A stretch of DNA of 64,000 nucleotides, from the NCBI RefSeq assembly GCF_006546655.1, contig NZ_VIAQ01000006.1:1-64000 (forward strand), given 5' to 3'. The translations under genes were made by a program, and so were the position numbers. The stretch is from Methanolobus vulcani (GTDB lineage Archaea > Halobacteriota > Methanosarcinia > Methanosarcinales > Methanosarcinaceae). This document shows, one piece after another, positions 8,342 to 17,604 of the stretch (its first letter is position 1; the number at the start of each line of letters is the position of its first letter). A model generated the notes under the pieces. That model was not told where the DNA came from and did no database searches. It saw only the letters and a list, made by a program, of their open reading frames with translations.

Positions 8342-9112
8342 ATGCCAGAAACTTACGATAACGGTACCGAAATTGAGGTAAAAAACCTTAACCTCTGGTA
8401 TGGAGAGAAACATGCACTCCACGACATATCAATCGATATCCCAAAGAACAGCGTGACCGCCTTTATTGGCCCATCAGGATGTGGAAAGTCTACATTCCTG
8501 AGATGCCTCAACAGGATGAACGATCTTATTCCTACCTGTAAGATAGAAGGTCAGGTCAACATTAGTAATGAGGATATATACTCCAGGGAAACAGATGTTG
8601 TTGATCTCAGAAAAAAAGTAGGAATGGTTTTCCAGAAACCAAATCCTTTCCCAATGTCAATCTTTGACAATATTTCCTATGGACCCAAGATTCATGGTTT
8701 TAGCAAAAAAGAGATGCCAGAAATTGTTGAACATGCACTCAAATCAGGTGCACTCTGGGAAGAGATCTCAGACAGACTTGATGCCTCAGCCCTTGACCTT
8801 AGTGGTGGCCAGCAACAGAGACTCTGTATTGCAAGAACACTTGCAGTAAAACCTGAAGTGATACTCTTTGATGAACCATGCAGTGCACTGGACCCCATCT
8901 CCACAAGTAAGATAGAAGACCTGATTCTTGAGCTGAAAAAAGATTACACAATTGTCATTGTTACACATAATATGCAACAAGCTGCTAGGATATCTGATTA
9001 TACAGCATTCTTCCTGTTGGGTGACCTGATAGAATTTGGTAAAACAAACCAGATTTTTGAAAATCCACAGAAGAAAGAAACTGAAGATTATATCACTGGC
9101 AGATTCGGGTGA
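8342..9112 (+). CDS. pstB: Phosphate ABC transporter ATPase PstB
   Basis: This 256-residue ATPase powers phosphate import. The motifs are all present: Walker [10 protein letters not shown] (about 43-51), the family-specific [13 protein letters not shown]-loop [12 protein letters not shown], signature [12 protein letters not shown] (about 153-164), Walker [14 protein letters not shown] and the switch THNMQQA. Length is typical. AGGATAACAT precedes ATG 8342. It lies between pstA and phoU in one transcript, and phoU begins 6 nt after its stop. Confidence 0.96.
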   Translation: MPETYDNGTEIEVKNLNLWYGEKHALHDISIDIPKNSVTAFIGPSGCGKSTFLRCLNRMNDLIPTCKIEGQVNISNEDIYSRETDVVDLRKKVGMVFQKPNPFPMSIFDNISYGPKIHGFSKKEMPEIVEHALKSGALWEEISDRLDASALDLSGGQQQRLCIARTLAVKPEVILFDEPCSALDPISTSKIEDLILELKKDYTIVIVTHNMQQAARISDYTAFFLLGDLIEFGKTNQIFENPQKKETEDYITGRFG

Positions 9113-9118
9113 AGTTAT

Positions 9119-9766
9119 ATGGCACGTGATATATTCCAACAAAATCTGGAAACACTCAAAGGATACGTTATTGAAATGGGGAAATTATCCCATGAAGCAA
9201 TGCTTGGAGCAATACAGGTGCTCAAAACCCAGGATGCCGAACTGGCAGAGAAGGTATTCCAGGGCGACGAGGCAATAGATGATTATGAACTAAAAATAGA
9301 AAAATGCTCTACTCAGTTAATTGCACGCCAGAACCCTACAGCAGGAGATATGAGATTAATAATTTCCTGTTTTAAAATAGCAATTGATCTGGAGAGAATG
9401 AGTGACCTTGCAGTCGATATTGCGAATGTTGCCAAATGCATGGGAACAGATCATACAGAACAGGATAATATTCTGAAAATGGCAGACATTTGTGATGAAA
9501 TGTTGCAACAGACAATCAAATCCTTTGAGACACTTGACCATGAATTGGCATCGTCTATAGCCCTGAAGGATGACCAAGTCGATAAACTATTCTACGGAAC
9601 ACAAACTAAGCTTATAGAATTAATGATAGAGGACAACTCCCTCATAAACAATGCATCGCACCTCCTGCTTGTACTTCGCTACCTTGAAAGGTTTGGAGAC
9701 CACGCATGCAACATTTGTGAGAGTATTGTTTATATGGCAACAGGCCAGCGAGTTAATCTCAATTGA
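9119..9766 (+). CDS. phoU: PhoU phosphate-signalling protein (first copy)
   Basis: This 215-residue protein consists of two three-helix PhoU repeats. Each carries the metal-binding E/DxxxD-type motif, for example DEAIDDYELKIEKC (about 49-62) and DDQVDKLFYGTQTKLIELM (about 142-160). Family members bind PstB and dampen transport when phosphate is plentiful. It starts 6 nt after pstB. The typical RLIISCFKIAIDLERMSDLAVDIA helix is present. A hairpin with a following T-run ends the transcript at 9799-9841. The second copy follows, about half identical by eye. Confidence 0.93.
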   Translation: MARDIFQQNLETLKGYVIEMGKLSHEAMLGAIQVLKTQDAELAEKVFQGDEAIDDYELKIEKCSTQLIARQNPTAGDMRLIISCFKIAIDLERMSDLAVDIANVAKCMGTDHTEQDNILKMADICDEMLQQTIKSFETLDHELASSIALKDDQVDKLFYGTQTKLIELMIEDNSLINNASHLLLVLRYLERFGDHACNICESIVYMATGQRVNLN

Positions 9767-9798
9767 TAGCTTAAAAATACGCATAGATCCAAAATAAA

Positions 9799-9841
9799 AG
9801 ATTCAAAGTTCCTATTAAACACTTGAATCTTCACTTTTTTG
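9799..9841 (+). terminator. Terminator after pst-phoU
   Basis: AGATTCAA (9799-9806) and TTGAATCT (9823-9830) are perfect complementary arms with a 16-nt loop, followed by TCACTTTTTTG. This resembles a stem-loop plus U-run end for the pst transcript, and a separate TATA box (gcataaatatc, 9855-9865) then serves the second phoU. Confidence 0.55.
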
Positions 9842-9949
9842 TTAATGGTAATTGGCATAAATATCTGGAAGAATAAGTTTTTGCAAAAGGGAGAAAAAAG
9901 CAGCTAAAACTACATAGAATGATAAGCATACTATAATCAGGGTGGATAA

Positions 9950-10600
9950 ATGACACGTACAAAATACTATGATAGTCTTAATTCTTTGAAACGAGACATG
10001 AATGAAATGGGGAATTTGGCGCATGAAGCTATTGACAACTCAATAATAGCTCTGAGAGAGCTTGATAAAGAGCTGGCAAAAAGAGTGATTGACGGAGACC
10101 AGCTAATCGATGATTATGAAATGAAAATTGAAAAATCAATTACCCAGATCATAGCACTCCAAAGCCCTACTGCAGGAGATATGAGATTTGTCACATCATG
10201 TCTTAAAATAGCAATAGATATCGAAAGAATGAGCGACCTTGCTGTGAATATTGCAGAGATTGCAAAAGACATGGAAGGAGATCATGTCAAACCTCTTGTA
10301 GACATCCCAAAGATAGCAGAAATTGCCAGCGGAATGCTTGAACAGGCGATGGTAGCCTTTGAAACAAATGATGCAAAACTTGCTGAAGCTACTGCAAAAA
10401 AAGATGATGAGATAGATAGAGCATTCTATGCCATTGAAAAAGAGCTCATAGAAATGATGGCAGCAGATAATAGCATAATTACAAACGCATCACATCTTTT
10501 ATTCGTGCTGCGCTACATTGAGAGAATTGGAGATCATGCATGCAATATATGCGAAAGCATAGTTTACATTGCAGAAGCTCAAAGAAAGGATCTTAATTGA
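9950..10600 (+). CDS. phoU: PhoU phosphate-signalling protein (second copy)
   Basis: This 216-residue protein is a paralogue of the preceding PhoU, with the same two three-helix repeats, DQLIDDYEMKIEKS and DDEIDRAFYAIEKELIEMM metal sites and RFVTSCLKIAIDIERMSDLAV helix. It has its own TATA box at 9855-9865 and a GGTGG site before ATG 9950, so it can be expressed apart from the transporter. Two separate phoU genes are frequent in methanogens and may have different partners. It converges on polB, whose stop lies 20 nt away. Confidence 0.92.
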   Translation: MTRTKYYDSLNSLKRDMNEMGNLAHEAIDNSIIALRELDKELAKRVIDGDQLIDDYEMKIEKSITQIIALQSPTAGDMRFVTSCLKIAIDIERMSDLAVNIAEIAKDMEGDHVKPLVDIPKIAEIASGMLEQAMVAFETNDAKLAEATAKKDDEIDRAFYAIEKELIEMMAADNSIITNASHLLFVLRYIERIGDHACNICESIVYIAEAQRKDLN

Positions 10601-10620
10601 TCTAATAAAACAATTAAAAT

Positions 10621-13344
10621 TTAGAAATCAAACAGCGAACTCTGTGACTTCTTGTCCACAGGTGTTTGCTGGGTTTTTACTTCTGTTTCCTTTTGCTTAA
10701 ACTTTTTTACAGGAGATTCTTGTGGCTTGTCAGAGAAATCGAACAAACCTTTTTGTTTTGAATCATAATCAAGGTTTGCTATATCCACTCCAAAAACACC
10801 CAGAATGCGTTCTACAGGTGGCAACAACTGCTTTTTGATATAATAATCTACATCAATAGGAATATTGTTATCCTTCACGTATTCGGGATCCTCAGCACGA
10901 TTTACAAAAAGGTCTTTTCCTGCTATGATCACAAAAGGAATACGCTCCCCCACTGGTGGAGGCGTTCCTGTCCTTTCCTCTATTTTTTCAGCTACAGTCA
11001 GATGTGGCTGTTTATTTTTATAACTGGAAGCTTTCTTGGAGAACATGCGAGTCATGGTCAGGTCTTCAATGATATCGGAATCTTTTCTGACATCAATATT
11101 TCTTACACCATCAACCACGCCCCTGACATGTTGCACAGCAGCTTCAACATTACCTTCTTTAAGGACCATCTCAAGGATACGGTTAAGAGTCTTTGAAGTT
11201 AACTCACACCAATCCCTGCGAACTGTTTCCATACCCTTTACTTTTATACCGCCCTTCCATTCATCTCCAGAGCGTTCAAATACCCATAGAGCATAACGCT
11301 TCTTTGCAATGAAAAGAGCACGTTTTGCAATCGATTCGAACTCTAATTCCATAGGATCCGGAAGCGAGGCTGAAACTGTTGAAGCAATTTTGCTGCCTAA
11401 CAGGCCGCCATCATCAAGAGAAAAATCCTTTTTAGAGGTACATTGCACAAAAACACTGTCTGTGTCACCATAAACTACTGACAGGGACACTACATGATCA
11501 TCAGGTTCAATAGATGATAATTCTTCTGTAAAATAAGCAGAACCGTCCCTCAGGATAACCTTACTGATGCCACCATTAATAAGAGCACGCGTATTGAGAA
11601 TATTCTCCCTGCCAAAACTGGTTACAGCGTTTGCAAGAGTGAGACTGTAAAGTTTTGCACGAGTATATCCGGAGTAACCATAAAAACTGTTAAGTAGAAT
11701 CTTCAGTGCAAGCTGAGTAGCATCCAGAACACGATATTCTGCATCATCTGATGCGTTTTTCATTTTCTTTTTAGTTTCAACCCTTCTCTGAAGCAGACTT
11801 TCAAGAATAGATGGCATTATTCCTTTGGAGACATCTGCAGAAACAAACTCACCACCAGAGGGAGGAATTATAGTTTCGCTGCCTTCTGGACGATCCCGCT
11901 CCACAACAGTTGTATAACACAGGTTGTGTGCCATCATAATAGTTGGATAAAGTGATTTGTAGTCAAGAATCACAACATTCTCAAGCAGTCCTTTTTTAGG
12001 CTCAAGTACTTCACCGCCCTTCAGACCTTCACTACTACGATTTCTCATCGCTACAAGCTCATCACTTGGCTTTGGAGGAATAACCCGATCATGTTTACCA
12101 TATTCCCTCAAAAGAAGATTATCAACCATTGAAGTCTGGCCACCATCAACGACTTCCTGCAGGAGAGAGCCACTCACCTGGGCTACTGCTATGTGTTTAT
12201 CGAGTAGACGAAGTTTTAAGATAAGCGCTATTGCAAGTTCAGAGTCCCTGCGGGCATAATCTATGAACTTAAGGAGCTTCTCGCCATCATCTCGCCAGTA
12301 TTCTTCCATCTCAGAAGGCGCAACATCCAGTTTTTCCATATCCAAAAGCTCTTTTGACACATTTCGGAGTGTATAGCGCTTAAGACTGTATTGGCTTCGT
12401 ATGAGTGGCAATGCATCCACAACAACCCTACCAGGGATGGACACCATTGTCCTATTACCAATCTTACGGTAACTCAATACCCTGCCATCACGCCCGACCG
12501 TTGGCCTGATGGTTTCCCCGGAGTTTGCAAGGACAGCAACCCTATCAGCAATATAAGGGATATCAAAATCATTGATATTATAACCTGATACAATATCTGC
12601 ATCATATTCCTGGAACAACTCAAAGAACCTGTTAAGCATCTGAGCCTCGGAATCAAAACTTAGTACATCCTCATCTGCCCCTTCTACTTTTTTGGACACC
12701 AGAACAAGAGTGTCATGACCGTTAAATGCAGGACTGAAAGACATACTGATTATAATGACAGGTGATGTCTCCGGGACAGGCATTGATCCATCTATAGGAA
12801 GACATTCAATATCAAAAGAAACGTGCTTAAGCGGTGCACTGGAGAGCCTTTCAGATTCTTTTACAGAAGAAGCTGTGAAAATAGAATCACAGTATATATT
12901 GTTGTTAGTGAATGGATTTTCTGAGATCTTCTCTGTTGTGACCCAACCCATACCATGAAAATCCATATCAATCATAAAACGGTTTCTGAACAGGATATCG
13001 GTTTCATATACCTCTTTGGCACCGGGGAGAGTCAGAACATCATCACGTATTTCAGGAACATTACGAGGTTCCATGGTAGTAATGCGCAACATTGGTTTCT
13101 TTGAAACCTGATAACCTACAGGTTCAAATTTAGGAACAATCTCTACCTTCTTGATTACATCAAACCTTTCTTTCAACATAATGGCAAGCTTATCAAGCTC
13201 TCCATCTGCATTCATATAGAAATAAGGTTCAAATCCCGGTACAAAACAGCAGACGCTTTGTCCGTCTTCAGCCCTGCCAAAAAGACGAACCACCGGGCCA
13301 CTTTCGTGCCCTATGTAATCAGCATCCAGTATCTGAAAGTTCAT
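10621..13344 (-). CDS. polB: DNA polymerase family B (PolB)
   Basis: This 907-residue polymerase has a proofreading exonuclease: SFDIE (Asp178, Glu180), YNINDFDIPY (about 255-264) and YARRDSEL (363-370). The polymerase motifs are DYKSLYPTIM (461-470), KILLNSFYGYSGY (548-560) and YGDTDS (625-630), the last holding the catalytic aspartates. The tail is Lys/Gln-rich and disordered in appearance and ends with QSSLFDF at the very C-terminus (901-907), a PCNA-interacting peptide. A second, equally good copy, QKGLFDF, lies at 864-870. Length is longer than the usual 770-800 of archaeal PolB, as in Methanosarcina. It is a single gene upstream of tRNA-Met. Role: chromosomal replication or repair together with PolD. 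Confidence 0.95.
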   Translation of the reverse strand: MNFQILDADYIGHESGPVVRLFGRAEDGQSVCCFVPGFEPYFYMNADGELDKLAIMLKERFDVIKKVEIVPKFEPVGYQVSKKPMLRITTMEPRNVPEIRDDVLTLPGAKEVYETDILFRNRFMIDMDFHGMGWVTTEKISENPFTNNNIYCDSIFTASSVKESERLSSAPLKHVSFDIECLPIDGSMPVPETSPVIIISMSFSPAFNGHDTLVLVSKKVEGADEDVLSFDSEAQMLNRFFELFQEYDADIVSGYNINDFDIPYIADRVAVLANSGETIRPTVGRDGRVLSYRKIGNRTMVSIPGRVVVDALPLIRSQYSLKRYTLRNVSKELLDMEKLDVAPSEMEEYWRDDGEKLLKFIDYARRDSELAIALILKLRLLDKHIAVAQVSGSLLQEVVDGGQTSMVDNLLLREYGKHDRVIPPKPSDELVAMRNRSSEGLKGGEVLEPKKGLLENVVILDYKSLYPTIMMAHNLCYTTVVERDRPEGSETIIPPSGGEFVSADVSKGIMPSILESLLQRRVETKKKMKNASDDAEYRVLDATQLALKILLNSFYGYSGYTRAKLYSLTLANAVTSFGRENILNTRALINGGISKVILRDGSAYFTEELSSIEPDDHVVSLSVVYGDTDSVFVQCTSKKDFSLDDGGLLGSKIASTVSASLPDPMELEFESIAKRALFIAKKRYALWVFERSGDEWKGGIKVKGMETVRRDWCELTSKTLNRILEMVLKEGNVEAAVQHVRGVVDGVRNIDVRKDSDIIEDLTMTRMFSKKASSYKNKQPHLTVAEKIEERTGTPPPVGERIPFVIIAGKDLFVNRAEDPEYVKDNNIPIDVDYYIKKQLLPPVERILGVFGVDIANLDYDSKQKGLFDFSDKPQESPVKKFKQKETEVKTQQTPVDKKSQSSLFDF

Positions 13345-13408
13345 GACTTACCTTACAGACTTGCAACATATATGCTTTGCGTTAAAGTAAAAGAAAAATA
13401 AGAAAGAG

Positions 13409-13519
13409 TGCCCGGAGCGTGACTCGAACACGCGACCTCCAGATATCTCAGGAGATTTTGGACGCACGGAAGTTTATTCCCTATGAGTCTGGCGCCCCAA
13501 CCAACTAGGCTATCCGGGC
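13409..13519 (-). tRNA. tRNA-Met(CAT), elongator, with 37-nt intron
   Basis: On the minus strand the mature tRNA is 74 nt: acceptor GCCCGGA/TCCGGGC, D stem GCCT/GGGC, anticodon stem CCAGA/TCTGG with loop CTCATAA, T arm GCGTG-TTCGAGT-CACGC and discriminator A. The intron occupies 13445-13481, directly after A37. The splice site has the canonical bulge-helix-bulge: a 4-bp helix CTCA/TGAG flanked by 3-nt bulges TAG and ATA, with cuts after the second base of each. A TATA-like TTTAATATG lies at about 13546-13554. The archaeal elongator type is favoured over initiator because the anticodon stem lacks the three G:C pairs of initiators. CAT could also be tRNA-Ile2, which is less likely given the intron at this position. 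Confidence 0.9.
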
Positions 13520-13611
13520 AGTGCAGCATGTAAAAGGGCAAAGTCATATTAAAGCGTATCGATTGAAAGGCCCACTGTTTGCACAAATCATTAAAAATAA
13601 AAGATTCCGGG

Positions 13612-14211
13612 TTAATACCCGGTTGCTTCAGCCAACATACTCACAACAGTTTCATCTTCTGTTGCGCCATGTACAACAAATACATACACACCATTGTTCC
13701 ATATGTAAGTGTGTCTTTCTATATCGCTTGTGCCTATTGTCACATATTCAAGTACCATTACGGCAGAATGTTCATTAACGGAAACATCCGTAAAGCGATC
13801 CCCTGATCGAAGACCATTAAAACCTGCCTGGTATTCCGTGATAAATTCTTCTGCGGAACTTGTACTGTTCAGCTCTATGATATTAATATAGGCATCTGTG
13901 GAATCCTGATACTTATAAAATCCTTCAGCTCCTCCTAGAATACCGGAAACCGAAACATAATCACCTTCCACATCATCAATGGAGAGTTCGTGAGATCCAA
14001 GGAACACATAGCCGTCAGGAAGAACATCTACAGGTAAAAGACCAGTACTGTTAGAACCTTCAGGGATATTATCAACTGTAACTGTAGTAATAGTAGTAGT
14101 AACATTATCCGATTCAGTTGCAGGGGTTTCTTCAACAACCTCATCCGTGCAACCGGATATTGACAGTATAAGAAGACTAATTAATAAAACCGTTATGATT
14201 TTTTTAAACAT
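13612..14211 (-). CDS. Secreted lipoprotein of unknown function
   Basis: I do not recognise this 199-residue protein. It begins with Lys-Lys and a hydrophobic stretch (VLLISLLILSISGC) ending in a lipobox Cys at about 21, then a Thr/Glu-rich linker and a globular domain from about 60 (LPDGYVFLGSHELSI). That domain carries alternating beta-like segments, YINIIELNSTSSAEEFITEY and HTYIWNNGVYVFVVHG, reminiscent of small beta-sandwich lipoproteins that report on one-electron or metal stress, but no motif is diagnostic. It follows the S-layer gene on the same strand, separated by a terminator hairpin, so its expression is probably partly independent. It is likely exported and membrane-anchored. Confidence 0.7.
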   Translation of the reverse strand: MFKKIITVLLISLLILSISGCTDEVVEETPATESDNVTTTITTVTVDNIPEGSNSTGLLPVDVLPDGYVFLGSHELSIDDVEGDYVSVSGILGGAEGFYKYQDSTDAYINIIELNSTSSAEEFITEYQAGFNGLRSGDRFTDVSVNEHSAVMVLEYVTIGTSDIERHTYIWNNGVYVFVVHGATEDETVVSMLAEATGY

Positions 14212-14240
14212 GGTTACACCTCTGGATTAAGAATATTAAT

Positions 14241-14272
14241 TAAAAAAAGAAGTAGAAGGGATTAACCCTTCT
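14241..14272 (-). terminator. Terminator after the S-layer gene
   Basis: AGAAGGG (14254-14260) and CCCTTCT (14266-14272) form a 7-bp stem with loop ATTAA. Read on the minus strand the stem is followed by ACTTCTTTTTTT, a good U-run. It lies between the S-layer stop and the lipoprotein start. Confidence 0.65.
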
Positions 14273-14284
14273 TTATTTTAAAAT

Positions 14285-16318
14285 TTAGTTTCTTCTGACG
14301 AGGTATGCTACTGCAAGAAGACCAGCTACTGCAAAGACTGCTTCAAATCCTGGGGAGTCTTCCTCAACAGGTTCTGTAGTATCTTCTGCTTCCTCAGTAG
14401 TTTCTTCGGTTACTTCCTCGGTAGTTTCTTCGGTTACTTCCTCAGGAGTTTCTTCGGTTACTTCCTCGGTAGTTTCCTCAGGAGTTTCCTCAGGAGTTTC
14501 CTCAGTTACTGGTGCACTTTCACCGATTGTTCTCTCGACGAATGGGTAGTATCTGAGTGTATCGTTGTCAGCTGTCTTGAGCTTCATATCTTCTGCAAGA
14601 TCAATTGTCTTGTCGGATGACAGAGTGATTGCATTAGAGTTGTACATTGTGATTGTATCATCAATAGTTACAACTTCAAGCTCTCCGAATTCATCATCTT
14701 CTTCGACTTCAAGAACGTCTTCGTAATCGACAAGCCAGAGACCTTCTACGACTGCAAGACTGTCTACCTGGCCCTGGAATACATCGGATACGTATACTCT
14801 GAAGACAATAACATCATCTTCGTCACCAATGTCAACTTCATAGTCCCAGGTATTCTCGTCACCTGCAACATCCATAACTTCATCTTCGACAAATTCTCCA
14901 TCCTTGGAGAGCTCCATCCAGACCTGTTCACCATCTACATCGATCTGCTTTGCAGTAAGTTCATAGCCTCCTGCAAGTTCGAGTGCTGAACCGGTTGTGA
15001 GTGTGTACTTGTCATCAGAGTCAATAAGGAGTTTTACAAGTTGTCCTGCATCATCATCTGCAGTAGGAACATATTCCTCTGCGAAAAGACCAATGATTGG
15101 GAAGGTATCGTTGTCATCTGGGTGGGTGTCAGCAGGTTCAACTGAGAAATCAGCACATTCATAGTCAGTCTGCTGGATAGTTGCATTGTACCAGATGCCG
15201 CCTTCCTTAGCAACAGTATTAGTACCGGTTACAGTGACGTTAAGTGTTTCTGAGGATTTGTCAGCATCAAGATCATACCAGAAGCCAGCGAAGGTGCTTG
15301 CATCCCAGGTGGCGAGACCGATACCTTCTGCAACAGAACCTCTTACCTCATAAGTACCTGCATCAGTATATTCTTTGATAAGATAGAATCTAAGATCGCC
15401 TGCATCAGAATCTGCAGTCTCGATTGTCATACCTTCTGCAATGTCAATAGTATCGTCATTGGACAGAGTGATTGCATTAGAGTTGTACATTGTGATTGTA
15501 TCATCAATAGTTACAACTTCAAGCTCTCCGAATTCATCATCTTCTTCGATTTCAAGAACGTCTTCGTAATCGACAAGCCAGAGACCTTCTACAACTGCAA
15601 GACTGTCTACCTGACCCTGGAATACATCGGAAACGTATACTCTGAAGACAATAACATCATCTTCGTCACCAATGTCAACTTCATAGTCCCAGGTATTCTC
15701 GTTACCATCAATATCCATGACTTCATCTTCGACAAATTCTCCGTCCTTGGAGAGCTCCATCCAGACCTGTTCACCATCTACATCGATCTGCTTTGCAGTA
15801 AGTTCATAGCCTCCTGCAAGTTCGAGTGCGGAACCGGTTGTGAGTGTGTACTTATCATCATTGTCGAGCAGGAGTTTTACAAGTTGTCCTGCATCATCAT
15901 CTGCAGTAGGAACATATTCCTCTGCAAAGACACCAATGATTGGGAAGGTATCGTTGTCATCTGGGTGGGTGTCAGCAGGTTCAACTGAGAAATCTGCACA
16001 TTCATAGGAAGTCTGCTTAATAGTTGCGTTGTAATAAAGACCGCCTTCCTTATAGATTACATTGTCACCGTCTGTGGAACCATTGACAATTCTCAGTTCT
16101 TCACTAGAGAGACCTTCGTCGAGGTCATACCAGAAACCTGCAAAGTTTGTGGCATTGATTATGATATCTCCTGATTCAGCGGCAAATATTTCAGTGAAAT
16201 TTGCACCGTTGAAGACTTCACTGCGCACTTCAACTGTGTCCTCAACTGCTACTGCAGGTGCAATTAATGCTGCAAGTGCAATGAGGGCAACTAATGCGAT
16301 AGTTGTAAATCTTTTCAT
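14285..16318 (-). CDS. Major S-layer protein, tandem DUF1608 domains, PGF-CTERM anchor
   Basis: This 677-residue protein matches the Methanosarcina S-layer type. It has an N-terminal signal peptide (cleavage after AVA, about residue 24), then two DUF1608 (S-layer duplication) domains at about 30-290 and 310-570. Each begins with FAGFWYDLD and contains the TIxQTxYECADFSVEPADTH segment, FAEEYVPTADDDAGQL and DVDGEQVWMELSKDGEF. A Glu/Thr/Pro stalk of ETPEE/TTEEV repeats follows, then a PGF-CTERM signal (SPGFEAVFAVAGLLAVAYLVRRN begins near 655) processed by archaeosortase. The domains form the hexagonal crystalline envelope. GGAGG lies upstream of the ATG, behind a roughly 150-nt leader. The coding DNA of the two domains is nearly identical over long stretches. 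It is probably among the most expressed genes here. Confidence 0.92.
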   Translation of the reverse strand: MKRFTTIALVALIALAALIAPAVAVEDTVEVRSEVFNGANFTEIFAAESGDIIINATNFAGFWYDLDEGLSSEELRIVNGSTDGDNVIYKEGGLYYNATIKQTSYECADFSVEPADTHPDDNDTFPIIGVFAEEYVPTADDDAGQLVKLLLDNDDKYTLTTGSALELAGGYELTAKQIDVDGEQVWMELSKDGEFVEDEVMDIDGNENTWDYEVDIGDEDDVIVFRVYVSDVFQGQVDSLAVVEGLWLVDYEDVLEIEEDDEFGELEVVTIDDTITMYNSNAITLSNDDTIDIAEGMTIETADSDAGDLRFYLIKEYTDAGTYEVRGSVAEGIGLATWDASTFAGFWYDLDADKSSETLNVTVTGTNTVAKEGGIWYNATIQQTDYECADFSVEPADTHPDDNDTFPIIGLFAEEYVPTADDDAGQLVKLLIDSDDKYTLTTGSALELAGGYELTAKQIDVDGEQVWMELSKDGEFVEDEVMDVAGDENTWDYEVDIGDEDDVIVFRVYVSDVFQGQVDSLAVVEGLWLVDYEDVLEVEEDDEFGELEVVTIDDTITMYNSNAITLSSDKTIDLAEDMKLKTADNDTLRYYPFVERTIGESAPVTEETPEETPEETTEEVTEETPEEVTEETTEEVTEETTEEAEDTTEPVEEDSPGFEAVFAVAGLLAVAYLVRRN
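14621..16020 (-). repeat. Intragenic direct repeat, period 843 bp
   Basis: Positions 14621 to about 15175 recur at 15464 to about 16018 with an offset of 843 bp (281 codons). The match is almost base for base across CAGAGTGATTGCATTAGAG and many following stretches, including third codon positions. This is the DNA side of the S-layer domain duplication and suggests recent copying or gene conversion rather than selection on protein alone. Confidence 0.85.
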
Positions 16319-16821
16319 TAAATTTTCCTCCGTATTTATTCATAATAAAAGAGTGAGAATCAAAGAATAAAGCGAATTTCGCCCTATTAGCTCCTGGCTT
16401 CAGACAAACAACATAATTCGTCTTTTGCCGAAGGAGACTTCATCACCCTCCTAATCCCGTCATATTGGATTACAAGTGTTCTATTAAACAATTGCCGTAT
16501 TAAATCTTTTGTGGTCTAAAACTGGACAATTATCGCATTGCATTGGCAAACATCGATGCATTCGACGGTAAATGTCGAACTCACTTTTAATTTTTGAAGA
16601 AAATATAGGCAAATCATGAAATAACCTTCATAAATCGTCGATGCCAGATTTTGCTTAATTCCAGAAAATCGAAAAAATCAATGCCTTGAAATTCTAATAG
16701 TTCAATATATTTATATATGTTACTACATAAAAGGGACATGAAATAAAAGTCTGGCAATATTCAGAAAATATTCGACATAATCAACGATGGATTTACCAAT
16801 TATTAGGAGTGAAAAAATAAG
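16319..16821. other. Divergent promoter region: S-layer leader and KaiC-like gene promoter
   Basis: This 503-nt gap holds no gene. Left part: the S-layer leader on the minus strand, with GGAGG at about 16323-16330 and candidate TATA boxes TTTAATA at about 16495-16506 or TTTAATAG at 16481-16490, giving a leader of about 140-150 nt with small hairpins such as GCGAAATTCGC. Middle: TTCGAC/GTCGAA (16561-16566 / 16574-16579), with other TCGA-containing stretches nearby (ATCGATGC, CGTCGATGCC). Right part: a TATA box ATATATTTATATATG (about 16706-16720) for the plus-strand gene, leaving a leader of about 80 nt. Confidence 0.55.
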
Positions 16822-17601
16822 ATGTTCGATGGTGCAGTTTCTGAAGAAATATCAATGGATGACGAAACAAATCGCGTCAAAACAGGCATTCCCGGTTTTG
16901 ACGAATTATGTGGCGGCGGCCTGATACGCGACAGAACATACCTGATTTCAGGTACATCAGGTGCGGGAAAAACAAACTTTTCCATACAATTTATCTACAA
17001 TGGAATCACGAAATACGGAGAAAACGGAATCATAGTGGCAACTGAAGAAAGGCCCGAACAAATAAGGGAGAACGTCCTTAAGTTTGGATGGGACCTTCAG
17101 GCACTTGAAGATGAAAACAAACTCGTAATTATTGATGCATGCTCAACTAAGATAGGCATTCCTTCTCAAGAAAAATATGTTGATGTGAGACCATTCGACA
17201 TCAGATCCATGATGGATCAGATAATAGCTACACAAGAAGAGATCAATGCAAAGCGTGCACTTGTCGATTCAACAACTTCTGTTAGCTTCTATTTGCAGGA
17301 CCCCGCAAAAATCAGAATTGAACTTCTCAAACTTAGTACTACCCTGGAAGTCATTGGTCTTACATCCATGATGACATGTGAACTTATCGATGAATCCAAA
17401 CCTTCAAGATTTGGTGTTGAAAACTTCGTCACTGACGGTACTATAGTATTATACTACAAGAGGCATGAGAACGTCAGAATGAGGAGTATGGAAATATACA
17501 AGATGAGAGGATCAGACCACAGCAAGAAGATCCACCCATATGATATAACTCCAGGTGGATTTGTGATCCATCCTCACGAAGAAGTGTATTCAATGTTCTA
17601 A
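16822..17601 (+). CDS. KaiC-like RecA-superfamily ATPase, single domain
   Basis: This 259-residue protein is a single-domain KaiC-like ATPase. The entry TGIPGFDELCGGGL (about 21-34) precedes Walker A GTSGAGKT (44-51), the catalytic TEERPEQ glutamates (about 74-80), Walker B RALVDSTTS and the C-terminal strand ending KMRGSDHSKKIHPYDITPGGF, the typical KaiC-family closing region. It differs from the one at 3020-3931 in lacking an N-terminal helical extension. It starts with ATG at 16822 with AGGAGTG about 12 bases upstream. Nearby are a tiny zinc-ribbon gene in opposite orientation and a two-domain KaiC-like gene, so this looks like a small cluster of related regulators. The partner is unknown. 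Confidence 0.85.
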   Translation: MFDGAVSEEISMDDETNRVKTGIPGFDELCGGGLIRDRTYLISGTSGAGKTNFSIQFIYNGITKYGENGIIVATEERPEQIRENVLKFGWDLQALEDENKLVIIDACSTKIGIPSQEKYVDVRPFDIRSMMDQIIATQEEINAKRALVDSTTSVSFYLQDPAKIRIELLKLSTTLEVIGLTSMMTCELIDESKPSRFGVENFVTDGTIVLYYKRHENVRMRSMEIYKMRGSDHSKKIHPYDITPGGFVIHPHEEVYSMF

Positions 17602-17604
17602 AAA

